64,000 bases of DNA from Auanema rhodensis (Eukaryota; Nematoda; Chromadorea; Rhabditida; Rhabditidae). The stretch spans positions 17,699,688-17,763,687 of the forward strand of contig OZ059895.1 of NCBI GenBank assembly GCA_964057225.1, written 5' to 3'. The position numbers and the translations under genes are program-made. Positions 30,186-43,384 of the stretch are shown piece by piece (the first letter of the stretch is position 1; every line of letters starts with the position of its first letter). The notes under the pieces are model-generated. The model worked only from the letters and a program-made list of their open reading frames with translations, made no database searches and was not told the DNA's origin.

Positions 30186-31563
30186 AGGCTTACAATCATG
30201 TTTCATCACCCTTTTCTCTCTTTTGTTTTTCAAATCGTCAGTAATGCATTTAGTTCATAAGGATATGTTATGAATATACATGTAGGTATTACAATCGCAG
30301 AAATACATTTTTTTCGTCAGATACGAACAGGATTCTTATAACAACTGACGTCGTCAACATGGCTGTTATGGCCTCACATCCTTAGTCATAGTTCTAGAAT
30401 ATTTCAAGTCATCATGTTCTTATTCTCCGACTTCACAAGTCGGCCATGTTTTTATGATGACTTATAACCGGCCTAGACATCTCCCGTTCCCTCCTTTTTC
30501 CTCTTTTTCTTTCTCTTTCTCATCATCTTCATAGAAAAGAAATAATTGCTTAAGCCACCTTATAGTTATTAAGGATGTGTAACTAGGCAAAAGATGCTTC
30601 TCCAGTAGACTACTCTTATGAATATGTATGATGATGACGATGATGAAGTTGAAATAAGAAGGACTAAGAGAAATAGAAGAAAACAGTTGTTGAAGGTACC
30701 AACATCTAAAAGAATCAAGTACAAAGTTTATAGTATGAAACATTCCATTAATATTTGATTAATAATACTTTTTCAATGCAATATTTAATAATAATTAGAT
30801 AATTAGTTCTAAAAATTGGATGAAGTATGGTACAACGTTTTGAATAGAACATTTTATAAATCATTTGAATATAATTAGAAAAGTTATTAGTTTTTCTAAA
30901 ACATTTGAAAGAAAGGTAGCTGTGAACAAACAGTAATTAGAAACGTTTTTTAACCAAAAAAACATTTATAAAGTGTACGTAATTATGAAGAAGAAAAAGT
31001 TTTTGTCCGGATAGCTTATGCGTCAAAGAACCGGAATAAAATTCGCTCAGAACACCTCAATCTTTTAATTTTTGAAAATTAAATGTTCAAAATTCGATTA
31101 ATCATTAACTTCAACTTTAGTTTATCAAGTTTACGAAGTTGTAAACCATGAAATTTAACTGAAAGCTAAAAATGTGTTTAATTAATATTTTAAACATATT
31201 TTTATAAAAACAAATTCTAAAAATGATTCTGTATCGTTTAAAGATTTAATCTTTTACTTAAGTCTTTCACGTTAGTTTCAATTATAAGCTCAGCCAGAAA
31301 TTTGAAACAGAAAACAAACTTTCAGAAAAAATTGAAAAAACACAAACAAATATGAATAAGAAAGTTGCAATACTTTGCATAAATTTGCATTTCAATTCTT
31401 CTCACACGAAAAGAAAACTCTCTTCCCAATGCCATATCATCATAATAATTGTTCTAAATATAAATAATTTCAAACGTCAAAGAAGTGATCCAACTTTTTT
31501 CATTGAAAAAAATTAATAAATGAAAATATTTTTCTATTTGAAGAACATATGTACACATGTATG
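30186..31563. other. AT-rich intergenic region
   Basis: No gene seen on either strand. Confidence 0.5.
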
Positions 31564-31565
31564 TA

Positions 31566-32171
31566 CAGTGCAAGAATACTCGGAAAAAAATATCTTAGTG
31601 GCCCCAGAAAACCCCTTCAAACTACAAAAGCAATTTTTTTTAATTTCATAAGTTTCGTAAGGTCACATAGTATGTATTCAGTCAAAATATTTGTTAATAT
31701 AATGGAAACTGATTTTAATATTTTTTCAAAGTTTATAAGGACAGTCATGGTGCTTTTTGATTATTTTGAATAATCCTTTTTTATTTAATAAAATTTGAGA
31801 TTGGAAACAAACTAGTTCATTAAAAATATTTCAAAATGATTCTAAGCACAAAACTCAATCAATAACTAAGTTTTTCCTATGGCATAGCTTCAAACAAGTA
31901 AGCTTAAACATCTGAATCTTACTTGGTTGACGTTCAGCCAAATTCTTCCCTTTAAAAGAAAAATAGACGTTTAGTGTACTCCAACACTATATTAAAAGAT
32001 CTGAAGTTTTGATAAGACTCATGAAAGAAATCTTCAAGCAATTTATGAAAATTTCGGAGACTACAGAAAATACTTTTAAGCATGATTTTTTGAATTTTAA
32101 AGATTTTTTAAAGATTTCTAAAAGTTGTCTAAGAATTCTAAAAGTTGTCCAAGAATTTTTGCACATGACTG
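31566..32171. mobile_element. Possible Tc1/mariner-type short element (MITE)
   Basis: 606 bp bounded by CAGT...ACTG and flanked by TA on both sides, the Tc1/mariner pattern. The ends are imperfect inverted repeats: left CAGT-GCAAGAATACTCGGA, right (reversed) CAGTCATGTGCAAAAATTC then TTGGA. Inside the right end a segment around TCTAAAAGTTGTC occurs twice. No transposase frame. Confidence 0.4.
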
Positions 32172-32545
32172 TATACTATGTGTATATCATATGTTCAGAT
32201 TATTTTGATTTCTTGATCACATTACATCTTTTGTTTTTTTATAAATTTGTTTTTTTTATTTGAGAAAAAAATTGATTGTTCTCACTTCATCCGATATAAA
32301 TAGAAAGTGCTGAATTGAAACTTATAATTATGGAATTTTCTCAAATCACATAAAAATATGAAGAAAAACTTCCTTCTCAGCAAGAACTGATAATAAAACA
32401 ATTAACAAATTTTCATTTTTCGGAATTTAGAAGTTTAATATTTTCTTTTTCCTACCTTTTTCCGTTCAAAATTCAATAAAAAATTCTTAATATTCATTAG
32501 TCTACCTAAATTAATTCAAAATAGTTATCGAGACGTCAAAAAAGA

Positions 32546-32617
32546 TGCCTCATGCTGGAATCGAACCAGCGACCTTCTGTTTACTAGACAGACGCTCTGC
32601 CCCTGAGCCAATGAGGC
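32546..32617 (-). tRNA. tRNA-Thr(AGT)
   Basis: A 72-nt cloverleaf: acceptor GCCTCAT/ATGAGGC, D stem GCTC/GAGC, anticodon stem TCTGT/ACAGA with loop CTAGTAA (anticodon AGT, inosine-modified, reading ACU/ACC/ACA), T arm GCTGG-TTCGATT-CCAGC. TCTTTTTT follows the 3' end on the minus strand. Isolated copy, 9 kb from the main Thr(AGT) array; the gene body is identical to the array copies. Confidence 0.95.
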
Positions 32618-33067
32618 TTGTAGGAATCGATCTTTATCTTAATTGGATTCCTTCCGTGATAACATATGTCCAGTTAAAACTTTATAACTTGGAAGAATTA
32701 AAAGAAAGGCCATAAGATAGAAAGATAGATACCACTGGCCGTGAAAAACTGAAAGATACTCAAAATAATAAGTTCCATATGTTTAAAAACAAATCCTGCC
32801 GTGTCAACATGGAAAACGATAACTTTTATTATGCAAAATCTGATATTATGATTGGAATTCAGTGATTAAATATAGAACAATAATAATTTCATCCACAAAA
32901 AATACAAAATATTCCTATGTGATTGTATTTCCGAAATGAATTCGGAAGTCATTGTCTTATACATATACAAGCTTATTGTGGTTTTCCAAATTGTTCATTA
33001 AGTGAATAAAAAGAAGTTGACACTTATCTCGTACTTTGTTAATTGCTATCTAATTCCTTCAACTAAA
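32618..33067. other. Spacer upstream of chemoreceptor gene 1
   Basis: AT-rich, no gene seen. Confidence 0.5.
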
Positions 33068-34413
33068 ATGCTTAAAATTATTCTTTTAACTATATTTTCT
33101 ATAATTACTGTAGTTGGCTTACTTCTTACTATAGTAGTCATGTATCCTGTGGGTATATTAGCTTTTAGGTAAGTTGTAATGGTCTTAAACAGATTTTTCA
33201 CAATTTCTTTCAGAAAACAATCATCTCCAATTTACCTGATTGTTTGGTCAAATCTCATAATCGATCTAGCGATGCTAGCGCCAGCAACTTTTTACTTAAT
33301 ACCAGCCTTTATTCTTGATGTTCGAGAAGGCATTCGGGATATCTTAAAAGATACTTTCTTTCCAGAGTTGGCTCTTCCCAGGTGAACGATATAATCTAGC
33401 TGTCCGAATTATCTCCAATATTATTGTTTATTCATGGTTTAATAATTCTGTTAGTCAACTGACAATGGCAATCAACAGGTAGTTGCTGTAATAATTACGG
33501 AAAATCTTAAAAATTTGTAGATTCTTTGTTGTCTGTTTACAAAGATTTAATCTTTCAACGCCTAATACTGTACGATTTCTTCTGTTTTTGCAACACTTTG
33601 GCTCGTTTGTTCTTCTTATTGTTCATGAATATGTATTATCTTGTTGTCAGTATGTAGTCGTTTCTTTTTGAAGTCACATTTAAAATTCAATCTTTAGACT
33701 CTCAGTAGATCCAACAGCATATTCATATTCATATGATGGAGATACTATGAATTTAGCAAATCTATATATTGACTTTCCCGTTAGTTATATCACTACAGCA
33801 TCATGCTTCTTCTGTTATACCGCGGTATGTTTAGCAAGAGCTGTTGGCATTACTACTGATGAATCATTTAATAATGTCTCATTATTCAGTGAAATATTGA
33901 AATGATATTTGATAGAGAAATATCAACAAAACAAAAAGAAAAATATTAGAAATAGAATCATTTAATCGTGTATTGCAGGTGTTCATAACATGTAGGAAAG
34001 CCACTAAACGAGCAGCTATCAGCGATGTTTCAAGAATCAAACGTCAACGTAAAGAATACATGTTTGTAGTTTAATATGTGAATCAACATTCAAATCAAAA
34101 GTTTAGTTATGCAGTTCAATTTTGTGCCATTTCCCTCTTCTATCTCTTTGGATGGATACTATTTGAGTTCTTTCCTATGGTAGTCTTTTCTTATGGTCTT
34201 AAAAAGCAATGGCTACTTTTAACTGTGATATGTGTCTCATTGAACCATACATCTAGTGCTTTAGTTTATCTTTTCTTCAACTCTGAGGTATAATATACTA
34301 AGATCAACACTGTAGGAAGGATTCATCTATCATTTTTTCAGGTTAAAGAAATTATGCTTGGAATAAATAAAAAGAAAATCTCTGCGATATCTTTATCTGA
34401 AGTGAAAAGATAG
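33068..34413 (+). CDS. SRX-like chemoreceptor 1
   Basis: Eight exons: 33068-33168, 33214-33319, 33366-33478, 33521-33649, 33698-33824, 33979-34061, 34107-34287, 34342-34413. All phases agree, giving 303 residues. Seven-helix plan: helix 1 at 3-33, then KQSSPIYLIVWSNLIIDL (helix 2), FNNSVSQLTMAINRFFVVCL at helix 3, VLSCCQLSVDPTAYSYSY before helix 5, LYIDFP at its start, and CRKATKRAAI in the third inner loop. These fit the nematode Srx group (SRG superfamily) better than others I know, but the family call is from memory. Exon 3 uses acceptor TTTCTTTCCAG at 33365; without it the frame appears broken. The matching donor GTTCGAG is weak. Presumed sensory-neuron odorant receptor. Confidence 0.8.
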
Positions 34414-34944
34414 AACATGAAAAGCATTAAATAACTTATACTATGTAAAATAGTTTCATGGTTTAAATGTATATATATATGTATATATATTAGTTAATTA
34501 ATTTAAATAAATATTCATATATAGTAAAATATAAATAATGAAACAAACTTTTTAAATGATAATGGTAATGTTTGATATCATATAATATCTCCCACATCTG
34601 AAAAGACGAGTAAAACACAAGCAGATTGAACAAAAATAGTATAATATGAAATAAATTATTCATTTTATCATTATTATTATTATATTTAAAGACTCGAGAA
34701 TAAAAAAATGTTTAAGAACATCTGCATTTAACTGAAAAAAAGTCTGAAGCATAATAATGTTTATTGAATTTAATTTTTTTTGTGATTTCATTCATAGTCT
34801 GCTTTCTTACTTGATCCGATTTATCGTTTTTCTCTCCCTCATATGCTACCGATTACCATTAAGAATTTAAACTTTAAAGAAATTTGGTATAGTTAACATC
34901 AATTATGCTATTTAACTTCAGAATATTTTTCTTCTTTACCTACA
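34414..34944. other. Spacer between chemoreceptor genes 1 and 2
   Basis: Very AT-rich, no gene seen. Confidence 0.5.
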
Positions 34945-36323
34945 ATGATCAGGATTGTTTTTTTGTTTGTCTTTGGTTCAACAAATGCAATTGCACTTAT
35001 ATTAACAATACTAGCACTTTATCCAGTTATTTTATTATCAATAAAGTAAGTTTTTTATTTAAAAAATTATATTAAATCATATAACTAAAATATTAAAGAA
35101 AAAATAAATCCTCACCTGTTTATTTATTTGCTGCATCAAATCTTGTTTTAAGTTGTATTCATATTTGTATAAATCTTTTCTATATACTTCCCTACGACAT
35201 GAAAGATGTTAGTTGTTAAATATGAATAAAAACTGAAAATTGTTGTAAATTAAAATTCTGTTTAGAACTCATTTTTTGATGGCGATTGGAATCATCCATT
35301 AATACAATTCTTTTCAAATATTATACTTTTCTGTTGGTACTGTACATCAATCTCACATTTAGTTATAGCTATAAACATGTATTACACATATATACTTATA
35401 GCATATAATATTTTTATTTTAAGATTAGCTGTTGCTTGCTTCCCACATCATGTCATATTGGCATCAAAATTTCTTCGATGTTGTCTATTTCTTCATTATC
35501 CTATATCATTAACTATTACAATTATGGCACAATATGTATTACCTTGTTGTGTGTATGTTTAGAATTTTGTTTCGTTTATATGTTTTCAATAATAAAAATA
35601 AACAAAGATTATATTTGTAATTTAGATTTTCTGCTGATCCAGACTCATTACTAATCTTAAGCACAAATTCAAAAGTTGGACCAAATTATTCAAGAGATTA
35701 TATTGACTTACCATTTATAATTATAATATTAATTATATGTTCCATTTGTTATATTTCTGTTAGTTATTTATATAATATTAATATCAAAAACTATCTTTTT
35801 ATCTATGTTATAGGTTTTTTGTATATCTAGGAAACATACTAAAACTGCTGCTATTAGTGATACTATTCGAACAAGACGAAAACAAAGAGAATTTGTGTAA
35901 GTTATATCTATATAAATTCATATTCATGTATGTATATACATGGTTTTCATATTAGTTAGGTTTATGCGGAAGTTTTTCATATCTTATGAGCAGTAATGAA
36001 GTACATATATGTGCATGCAAAAATATTTTTCAGAAGCACAAGCGTATTCTTTGCAATTTTTTTGATTCATCTTAGTAATTGGATACTATATCGTCTTTGG
36101 CCAGATATTGTATTCGGCTTATCCATGTCTCAAAACTGGCTTGTTATAATACCGGAATTCGCCACGTTGAATTGTTCTTCAAATGCTATTGCATCTCTTC
36201 TATTCAATCTTGAGGTTACAAATAGCTTAATCATATTACTAAATATGTGATAATTCTTTTCAGATCAAGCAAACGTTTTTAAGTTTGTGCAAAAACTCAA
36301 TAATAGCAAGAATTGTAACTTGA
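34945..36323 (+). CDS. SRX-like chemoreceptor 2
   Basis: Eight exons: 34945-35045, 35099-35207, 35266-35378, 35424-35552, 35626-35758, 35814-35896, 36034-36214, 36264-36323; 302 residues. Intron positions and phases match genes 1 and 3 exactly, and exons 1, 3, 4, 6 and 7 have the same lengths, yet the protein is strongly diverged (for example NSFFDGDWNHPLIQFFSNI at exon 3 and a FVIITF-poor third loop with RKHTKTAAISD). Keeps YVLPCC and DYIDLPF. Lies between the two more similar paralogues without sharing their conversion tracts. Confidence 0.8.
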
Positions 36324-39300
36324 TACTTCATATAAAAATTTTAAAAATCTATGTGTATTATTCTGTTTTAGAAATCTCAAATGCAACTTTATAGTCTATA
36401 AAAATTATTTTTTTTTTGCTGTTATACTTTTTTTCGTACGATTTTTGATATCAAAGGATGAAACATCAAAAAATATTTTGAGCAGCAGAAAGCATGTGGC
36501 TTCTATTTGTAATTGTCGTTTGATGCTCGAAGACAAATGGTTTTGATCTATTTGAATCTGAAATGTATAGCATTATTATAATATTTTTAAAAAACAATAT
36601 TTATATCTGCTTACGTTAATATGTATTTATTTTTTGATACATCATGAATTCTGAAAAAAGAGCAAATGATATCATACACTTGTGAATGATAAATGACTAA
36701 TGTTAAGTAGAAACCAAAAATTATAAAATTTTGTTTAAAAAAATTCAAATATATAAAAGGCTGAATAGATAAATTAAAATAGTTTTGGCTCGTCTGCATA
36801 TGTATGTTGCCACCTTCATTCCATTCCTATAGAATGAAATTTGTTTCGGTTGTGTATGTAGCGAAACAAAAGAAAGTTTCATATGCGGTGTTTCGAACTA
36901 AGGAAACTTATGAAGCTTCTATCAGAGAGTTTATAGGGAGAGTCACAACTGTAGTATCCGCCTATTAGAGACGTTAATGGTATTAAACTCATGTACATGA
37001 ATTACGAACATTTGACGGTGAACCACTCCAAACGTTTTGTCTATCCAATAACCAAGCATATTGGAATCCATGTGTAACGTATTTCAAAAATGTAGGATGT
37101 TTCTTATTGTTTCCAAAAATCAAAAAATCAAAACAATATTAAAAACCCGCATGGAAATAACACTGTTCTAAGCTCAGAACGTGAGAAGATCCACCTAGAT
37201 CAACTTTAACCACATTTTGAAAATATCTATAAACTACCTATGTTTGAACCCGGTTCTGTTTGTCATTTTTCTTTAAAAAAATGTTTTCTTTGTTATACGG
37301 TATTTCCCTGAATAAACAAATGTTTGATTTATATGTATAAGAATAGGAAATACTTAATGATATATCTTGCTAATTCATGCACTTTCTGAAAACCTTTCAT
37401 AAAAGTATTGGGTATTGAATACGTAAAGTCTGGTTAGAATATTAACTATAAATTATGTGTAAGCATTAATTTGAATAATTAATTAATGTTTTTAATATTT
37501 TAAATATAGCTTTATGACTTATCTAAAGGTAGGTTTGTAGGAAATGTACCGAAAAATATAAACATCTGATGTATCTGAAATTCTGTTTTGATTTTTACAC
37601 TTCAAGTGATCAAAAGAGATAATTATATAATTTATTATATACATATAGCAAGGCCTCATACAGTAATAAGAAATAAATTCAATTAATATTTATTTATAAT
37701 AATTACCATATGACTTGAACAAGATAACATGTAAGAACAATCATTTAATATTTGAATTATTGGATTTAAACATATATTATAGTTTATATATTTATTATAT
37801 AATATTATATATAAATTAACTTTTTAACAATAATAATTATAAAATAATCATATAAATTATTGATATTTAATAATATCTAACATATAATGAACGGAAAAAG
37901 AAGATCTGAACATAGAAAGAAACATCTTCGAAATATGAAGTCATCTCTTCACTTCACATACATGTTTCATAAATACAACAATGTCTTATTCAAGTTATTT
38001 CTCATCAATGCTTCTCATATCATTTCAATTCAACAATTGTTTTGTGTCATATTTTGTTGTTTATAGTTTGATTATCAATTAACTATGATAAACATAATAT
38101 AGTATATATAAAAATTTGATATTAAGTTATAGAAAAAACAATTTTTAATAAGTATTTGTATCAATCGGACATCATACAAATAAATAAAAAGTTGTTTTTC
38201 TCCTTCTCTCTCTATCTTTCTCTCTCTATATATCTTTCTCTCTCTATATTTCTCTCTCTTTCTCTCTCTCTCTCACTAATTCTTCTAATCAATATAATGA
38301 TGAAGAATTATATAGAATATACTATGAAAGAATAATATTTTCTACTCAATTGTGTTGCAACTGCAAACGAAATATTCGTCTCCACCTACACCCCTTTCCC
38401 TTTTCACTAATGGAAAATCTAATTTTGAAAAGTAAATAGTTAGATAGAGTTCTTACTGTAAATATCAAGTGGATACCTAGAAAGTGAAGCATATGCTGCA
38501 TTTTCATAAATAATACAAAATAATAGTTGTAATTAGCAATAATTATCAAGGTATTATATAAAATGATTAATATTACTTCGGAAAATTGCAATTAGTAAGA
38601 ATCTCTCTTTCTCATATTGCTCTGACACAAGCATGCTACGTTATAGCCATATTCCTGAAATAGTTAAATGTTCTTTATAACAAAATTTTTAAAATATATT
38701 CAAAATATTGATTAAAGTTTTAATTTTATTAGGAAATCTTCCATTAGGCTTTGCATTGATTGAAATATTTTGTTTAGTATACTTGTTTTCCTTGAAATAT
38801 TTCGATCCAAAACTTCTTAATAATTATGAAAATCAACTTCAATCATAATCTGCATTACATGCTATAAGGTTAGAATATCAATGATTAAGCATCATATGGG
38901 AAGTTTTGCAAAATTTTTACTTGTATATTAGTCTTGAATGTGATAATATAGAGTTCGATCTGAACTCATTCTAAATTCATGTGCTTTAGTACAATCTCAG
39001 TTCATTTTTAGTTTTGAAAAATCTGCTCAGGGCATAAGCAGAGATATAACATTGCTCAAGAATATTCTAAATTAGATTCAATTTACTCAATATTATTGAG
39101 TAAATCATAGCTTATGAAGTATGAAGTATAAGCTGTAGCTATCATATTTATATAATTCATTTTCTTCTCTCTCATCAAATCTGAATATTTATCATTTGAA
39201 GTATAATATAATTTTTCTTTTTTTTTTGTGTTTATATATTCATAAAGAAAAATAAATAAATCTATAATTATTAATATTTATAGCTTTAATTTTGGATAAA

Positions 39301-39505
39301 TATTATTATTGTAACTGATGGTAATTAATATCCTGTTAGGAATTATTGTGATATTGAATCTATTTATTAGTTTTTTTTTCAACTTGTCTTCACACGTTTT
39401 CTTACAATTATTTTAAATTTTTAGATATTTTTTCTCCCATCTTGATTAATGATTAACAATTCAAAATTCAAATTTGAGGAATAATTCATTCTTTCTTCAA
39501 CGAAA
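36324..39505. other. AT-rich intergenic region
   Basis: No gene structure seen in 3.2 kb. Contains a CT-rich simple repeat at about 38199-38276. Confidence 0.5.
38199..38276. repeat. CT-rich simple repeat
   Basis: Alternating CTCTCT and TATATCTTTCT tracts. Confidence 0.8.
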
Positions 39506-40928
39506 ATGCTTAAAATTATTCTTTTAACTATATTTGGTATATTTTCTGTAGTTGGCTTATTTCTCACTTTATTAGTCATGTATCCAATATGTGTATTAGC
39601 TTTTAGGTAAGTTGTAATGGTCTTAAACAGATTTTTCACAATTTCTTTCAGAAAACAATCATCTCCAATTTACCTGATTGTTTTATCTAATCTTATAGTT
39701 GATCTGGGTATGCTTGCACCAGCCACCTTTTACTCGATCCCAGCTTATGCTTCTGATGTAACTCTGGAATTCCGAAGATATAACATTCTACATTTCGCTT
39801 CAGAGTTGGCTCTTCAAAGGAGAACGATATGATCCGTTCATCAAAATTTTGTCTAATATCATGGTATATTCGTGGTTCAACAATTCTGTAGCTCAAATGG
39901 CAATGGCTATCAATCGGTTAGAAGTTGCAAAAACAAAATAAATGTTTATCATTAAAGATTTTTTGTCGTCTGTTTACCAAAATATTACCTTTCCACACTT
40001 AATGGAGTACGAACTCTTATATTTTTTCAACATCTTGTTTCATTGATTTTAGCAATAGTTTACCAATATGGTTTCCCTTGTTGTGCGTACGTCATGAATT
40101 TAGAAATTCGATTTCAAAAATTATATTTCTTTAATTTAGATTATCAGTTGATCCACCAGCATACTCATTTTCATACAATATAGTTGATGAAACTGTAACT
40201 AATATGTCTGATTTATATCTTGATTTACCATTTTGTTCATTCACGTCAATAGTTTGCATTTGTTGTTATACAGCTGTATGTTTCAAGATTTTAAGACCTT
40301 ATCATGAAATCATTACTTCTAATGCAATTTCTGCATGTATACTTCGTTCTCCTTGGGCACGAAGACCACCTATTCAGAGAAATATTGAAATGATATTTGA
40401 TAGAGAAATATCAACAAAACAAAAAGAAAAATATTAGAAATAGAATCATTTAATCGTGTATTGCAGGTGTTCATAACATGTAGGAAAGCCACTAAACGAG
40501 TAGCTATCAGCGATGTTTCAAGAATCAAACGTCAACGTAAAGAATACATGTTTGTAGTTTAATATGTGAATCAACATTCAAATCAAAAGTTTAGTTATGC
40601 AGTTCAATTTTGTGCCATTTCCCTCTTCTATCTCTTTGGATGGGTAGTATTCTACGTGTGCCCAAGAGTAGTAATTGCATTTGATTTCTCAAAGTGTTGG
40701 CTAAACTTAATATCAACTTGCTTGGTATTAAACAGTACCTCCAATGCTATAGTTTATCTTTCATTTAATTCTGAGGTATTATAAGCTAAACTGTTAACTA
40801 TTCAAAAATTATATGTTTAATTGAAGGTTAGAGAAGTTCTATCCAATATACGAAAACCAAGGACTAAAGAAGGCAGCGTATCTATTGCATTAGGAAAACG
40901 ACCAGCTGTGAATGCTGCTCCTTTTTAA
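39506..40928 (+). CDS. SRX-like chemoreceptor 3
   Basis: Eight exons: 39506-39606, 39652-39757, 39804-39916, 39958-40086, 40140-40275, 40467-40549, 40595-40775, 40827-40928; 316 residues. Closest to gene 1; the start MLKIILLTIF and parts of exons 1-2 and 6-7 with their introns are almost identical, while helices 2-5 and the tail differ. Ends in a longer basic tail (RKPRTKEGSVSIALGKRP). The 46-bp second intron has a better donor (GTAACT) than gene 1, which supports the shared gene model. Confidence 0.8.
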
Positions 40929-41706
40929 TACTCGAAAAAATAAAATCATAAGTTATTTTATATTGAATAATTAATTTATATATATAGAATACCTAATAAG
41001 TGTAAAATATTTGAAATATCTATAAACTTGAAATGCGATAAAATTGTTTTACTCTAAAATATATATTGAATTTGTTTTAGAAATTTGATGAAATTTCTAT
41101 TACCATTAAATGAATATTACTGTTCTTTCTAATAATATGAAATAATTAATTAAAAATCTAAAATCTAGTTATTGCATATTCATTGTAACCTTATATTTAT
41201 TCTCTAAGGAATATATTATAAATTTATAAATGAAACATTGTATTTGTATGTTTGAGATTAAAAATCATTATGTTCTTATTATATCAATAATTGAAATCAT
41301 TAATCTATTACTAATTGAAAAAACATAATTTGAAACAATTAAATATTTTAATTTAAAAAATTATTCATTAGCCATTTAATTATTTAATGTTTAAAAGTAA
41401 AGATAGATAATGAAAAATTACAGAAATACTTGGTACACAAAAACATCTTTTATATTTTTCAAATTTGTATAAGAAGGATTACTATAATTCATGGAAGACA
41501 ATGTAATCAAACCTGTTGTTAACCAAACAAAAACTATTCTTAAATTATGAAGAAAACTTTTTACTTTGGTATATCGAGAAAAAGAAACAGACGTTCTAAT
41601 GAATTGAAAGAAACCACTGAATAAACTAAGAGGAGTAAGATTCAAAAGCAAAAGTTTCGACAACAACGATGGGACGCTAAAATTACTTTGAGAAAGTCTA
41701 AAAAGA
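40929..41706. other. Spacer before the Thr(AGT) array
   Basis: AT-rich; the last 150 bp resemble the spacer found again before the copy at 42686. No gene seen. Confidence 0.5.
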
Positions 41707-41778
41707 TGCCTCATGCTGGAATCGAACCAGCGACCTTCTGTTTACTAGACAGACGCTCTGCCCCTGAGCCAATGAGGC
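41707..41778 (-). tRNA. tRNA-Thr(AGT)
   Basis: Same gene as at 32546; TCTTTTTAG terminator. Confidence 0.95.
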
Positions 41779-41950
41779 GTGTTGAATTTATTTTATTTCT
41801 TGATTACAATCTCTTTGTCACTTTCAACAATGCGTGCACATATTGAATTGAAAGATTTCATTTGATTCAATGAGAAAAGATGTAACCTGAAGTAAAAGCT
41901 TCAAGAACCACGAATGGATTCTCAAAATAGTTTGAGAAACTCTAAAAAGA

Positions 41951-42022
41951 TGCCTCATGCTGGAATCGAACCAGCGACCTTCTGTTTACTAGACAGACGC
42001 TCTGCCCCTGAGCCAATGAGGC
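41951..42022 (-). tRNA. tRNA-Thr(AGT)
   Basis: Second array copy, identical gene. Confidence 0.95.
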
Positions 42023-42194
42023 GTGTTGAATTTATTTTATTTCTTGATTACAATCTCTTTGTCACTTTCAACAATGCGTGCACATATTGAATTGAAAGAT
42101 TTCATTTGATTCAATGAGAAAAGATGTAACCTGAAGTAAAAGCTTCAAGAACCACGAATGGATTCTCAAAATAGTTTGAGAAACTCTAAAAAGA

Positions 42195-42266
42195 TGCCTC
42201 ATGCTGGAATCGAACCAGCGACCTTCTGTTTACTAGACAGACGCTCTGCCCCTGAGCCAATGAGGC
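42195..42266 (-). tRNA. tRNA-Thr(AGT)
   Basis: Third array copy, identical gene. Confidence 0.95.
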
Positions 42267-42438
42267 GTGTTGAATTTATTTTATTTCTTGATTACAATCT
42301 CTTTGTCACTTTCAACAATGCGTGTACATATTGAATTGAAAGATTTCATTTGATTCAATGAGAAAAGATGTAACCTGAAGTAAAAGCTTCAAGAACTACG
42401 AATGGATCTTCAAAATAGTTTAAGAAAGTCTAAAAAGA

Positions 42439-42510
42439 TGCCTCATGCTGGAATCGAACCAGCGACCTTCTGTTTACTAGACAGACGCTCTGCCCCTGAG
42501 CCAATGAGGC
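42439..42510 (-). tRNA. tRNA-Thr(AGT)
   Basis: Fourth array copy; its upstream flank (plus-strand right side) is unlike the inner units. Confidence 0.95.
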
Positions 42511-42685
42511 TTGGTTTCGGTCTTTCACCTATTGATTATAATCTTCATGCCGGCTTCATCGATATTCAAACCTAACGTATTGGAAGAAGAACGTATTGAA
42601 TAAACTAAAAGGAGTAAGATTCATAAGTAAAAGTTTCGACAACAACGATTGGACGCTAAAATTACTTTAAGAAATTCTAAAAAGA

Positions 42686-42757
42686 TGCCTCATGCTGGAA
42701 TCGAACCAGCGACCTTCTGTTTACTAGACAGACGCTCTGCCCCTGAGCCAATGAGGC
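42686..42757 (-). tRNA. tRNA-Thr(AGT)
   Basis: Fifth array copy, with a unique 5' flank. Confidence 0.95.
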
Positions 42758-43343
42758 TTGCAGCTTCAAATCTTTAGCTGAATTGCATTCTATTTGTTAT
42801 CATGATCTTAATTGACAGTTAAACTGGAAGTTACTGTTGAAAGTGAAAAGATAGAAATACATATAAGGGTATCTGTAGAGGTAATAAAATGAAATCGTTT
42901 TGAAAGAGTAATAGTTTTCATTTTAATTCCGCATGCCATGATGAAGTGAATACAAGCAGTTGTTGCCAGCAAACCGGAAATTAATTTGTTTATCCAGTTT
43001 TGCATACATTTTCGAAACATTTGAGACTTCGAGATATAACTGTTTGAGACGTGGCTTCTGGTAGGTAAAGATCAGAAAAATAGATTCGCCTCAAATCAAC
43101 GTTGTAACTCATACTACTCAATATGCTTCAATGAAGAGTGAAAAAAACTCTTTTAAAAAACTTAAAAAGTTTGTATAAGTTTCAATTTATTTCAGTAAAA
43201 TGCGACGAAGTCGATATTGGTGATCGGTATCTTTATATGTACTGCATAAAATACTGATATTATTCATTTTTCCTCACTAAGTTTCCTGTTTTTCAATGCT
43301 GCCGTTCAATTAACCAACCCATTGTTACATAGCTGTCCAGTAC
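42758..43343. other. Spacer and upstream region of collagen gene 3
   Basis: No gene seen. Confidence 0.5.
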
Positions 43344-43350
43344 TATATAA
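43344..43350 (+). promoter_or_regulatory. TATA box of collagen gene 3
   Basis: TATATAA 41 bp upstream of the ATG. Confidence 0.75.
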
Positions 43351-43384
43351 GGTTAACGAATGATTCATTTTCAATTCGAAAACA

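Larger units (their letters stand above)
41707..42757 (-). repeat. tRNA-Thr(AGT) tandem array
   Basis: Five genes spaced 244, 244, 244 and 247 bp. The spacers of the inner units are near-identical, the outer two diverge, as expected for growth from the middle by unequal exchange. Confidence 0.95.

Noticed and set aside
33300-33480. Frameshift in SRX-like genes 1 and 3 after the TFYxIPA stretch
   Set aside because: A 46-bp intron with acceptor CCAG or TCAG before AGTTGG restores frame in both, and gene 2 has an intron at the same place.
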